From an uncultured bacterium (lineage in GTDB: Bacteria; Planctomycetota; UBA8108): DNA of 6,572 nt. The notes beneath the pieces were generated by a model. The model had not been told where the DNA came from, searched no databases, and worked only from the letters and a program-made list of their open reading frames with translations. Shown in pieces: positions 6,263-6,572 of this stretch (position 1 is its first letter; each line of letters opens with the position of its first letter). Position numbers and translations under genes: made by a program. The DNA lies in NCBI GenBank assembly GCA_913050545.1, contig CAJWZY010000127.1, positions 1 through 6,572 of the forward strand. Direction: 5' to 3'.

Positions 6263-6572
6263 ATGGCTGATATCAATGCAAAGGTAGTAGAGATTGTTGC
6301 CGAGAGGCTCTCGGTTGGAGCGGATACCGTCAAGCCCGAGAGCAGCTTCATCAACGACCTGGGAGCTGACTCCCTTGACATCGTAGAGCTGGTGATGGAG
6401 TTCGAGGAAGCCTTCGATATCCAGATCCCGGATGAAGAGTCAGAAAGCATCCGCACGGTCGGTGAAGCGGTGGCCTACATCGAAGGCGTCACTGGTGGTG
6501 GCGGCGACGATGCTGGCGGCGACGATGCTGGCGGCGACGATGCCGGTGGCGACGATGCTGGCGGCGACGATG
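6263..6572 (+). CDS. acpP: Acyl carrier protein with acidic GGDDA-repeat C-terminal tail (3' end outside window)
   Basis: Carries growing acyl chains on a 4'-phosphopantetheine arm and is the substrate of FabD, FabH, FabG and PlsX encoded just upstream. Residues 1-77 form an ordinary ACP: MADINAKVVEIVAERL, the attachment motif GADSLDIVELVMEFEEAF with modified Ser37, and IPDEESESIRTVGEAVAYIEGV as helices III-IV. Canonical ACPs stop at about 77-80 residues. Here the frame continues as T-G-G followed by Gly-Gly-Asp-Asp-Ala units, four complete and a fifth partial, to the window edge without a stop, so the total tail length is unknown. The tail is strongly acidic, flexible and without aromatic or basic residues. 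The start at 6263 has GGAG (6250-6253) 9 nt upstream and matches homologues; an in-frame ATG at 6224 would add 13 residues that do not look like ACP. The core identity is certain; the tail's role is unknown. Confidence 0.97.
   Translation, partial: MADINAKVVEIVAERLSVGADTVKPESSFINDLGADSLDIVELVMEFEEAFDIQIPDEESESIRTVGEAVAYIEGVTGGGGDDAGGDDAGGDDAGGDDAGGDD
6500..6572 (+). repeat. 15-bp in-frame tandem repeat encoding Gly-Gly-Asp-Asp-Ala in acpP
   Basis: The unit GGCGGCGACGATGCT starts at 6500, 6515, 6530, 6545 and 6560; the last copy is cut by the window end. Copies are identical except for two synonymous changes (GCC for GCT at the end of copy 3, GGT for GGC at the start of copy 4). The unit is a multiple of three, so copy-number changes would lengthen or shorten the tail without breaking the frame. 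It begins right after the last ACP helix, preceded by a GGT GGT pair. Confidence 0.97.

Noticed and set aside
6500..6572. RTX-type calcium-binding or CRISPR-like repeat
   Set aside because: The pentapeptide GGDDA lacks the GGxGxDxxx nonapeptide pattern, and the DNA repeats are directly abutting without spacers.

Overview
This 6.57 kb window is a densely packed, all-plus-strand piece of bacterial core chromosome. It holds the 3' two-thirds of alaS (alanyl-tRNA synthetase), then a run of six genes in the order rpmF, plsX, fabH, fabD, fabG and acpP. This is the classic ribosomal protein L32 / phospholipid / type II fatty-acid synthesis cluster. The DNA is GC-rich (roughly 60% by eye). A zinc-ribbon L32 and alaS directly upstream of rpmF fit a Gram-negative, delta-proteobacteria-like or uncultured relative lineage, but taxonomy cannot be fixed from this window. 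No mobile element, CRISPR array, integrase or RNA gene was found.

Layout: 1-1934 is alaS, which enters from the left edge. The 147-bp gap at 1935-2081 holds a strong sigma70-type promoter (TTGACA, 17 bp, TAAAAT). A near-perfect 20-bp inverted repeat is centred exactly on its -10 box and is a candidate operator for the whole cluster. From 2082 onward come L32, PlsX, FabH (KAS III), FabD (malonyl-CoA:ACP transacylase), FabG (3-ketoacyl-ACP reductase) and AcpP (acyl carrier protein), separated by 40-62 nt gaps with ribosome binding sites and no visible terminators, as expected of one transcript. AcpP runs off the right edge.

The genes work together. FabD loads malonate onto holo-AcpP, FabH condenses acetyl-CoA (or another primer) with malonyl-ACP, and FabG reduces the beta-ketoacyl product. 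PlsX converts finished acyl-ACP to acyl-phosphate for phospholipid synthesis. Co-transcription with rpmF links ribosome and membrane production. Dehydratase (FabZ/FabA), enoyl reductase and the elongating KAS (FabF) are not in the window; fabF often follows acpP.

Two places depart from the textbook. First, AcpP ends in a tandem acidic Gly-Gly-Asp-Asp-Ala repeat, encoded by a 15-bp tandem DNA repeat that continues past the window edge. A normal ACP stops at about 77-80 residues. Second, the rpmF-plsX junction has neither a normal L32 stop nor a usable PlsX start. L32 reads 36 codons too far into plsX, and PlsX has no ATG/GTG/TTG that would keep its first beta-strand. This implies a single-base indel, a non-standard start, or a fused or frameshifted product.
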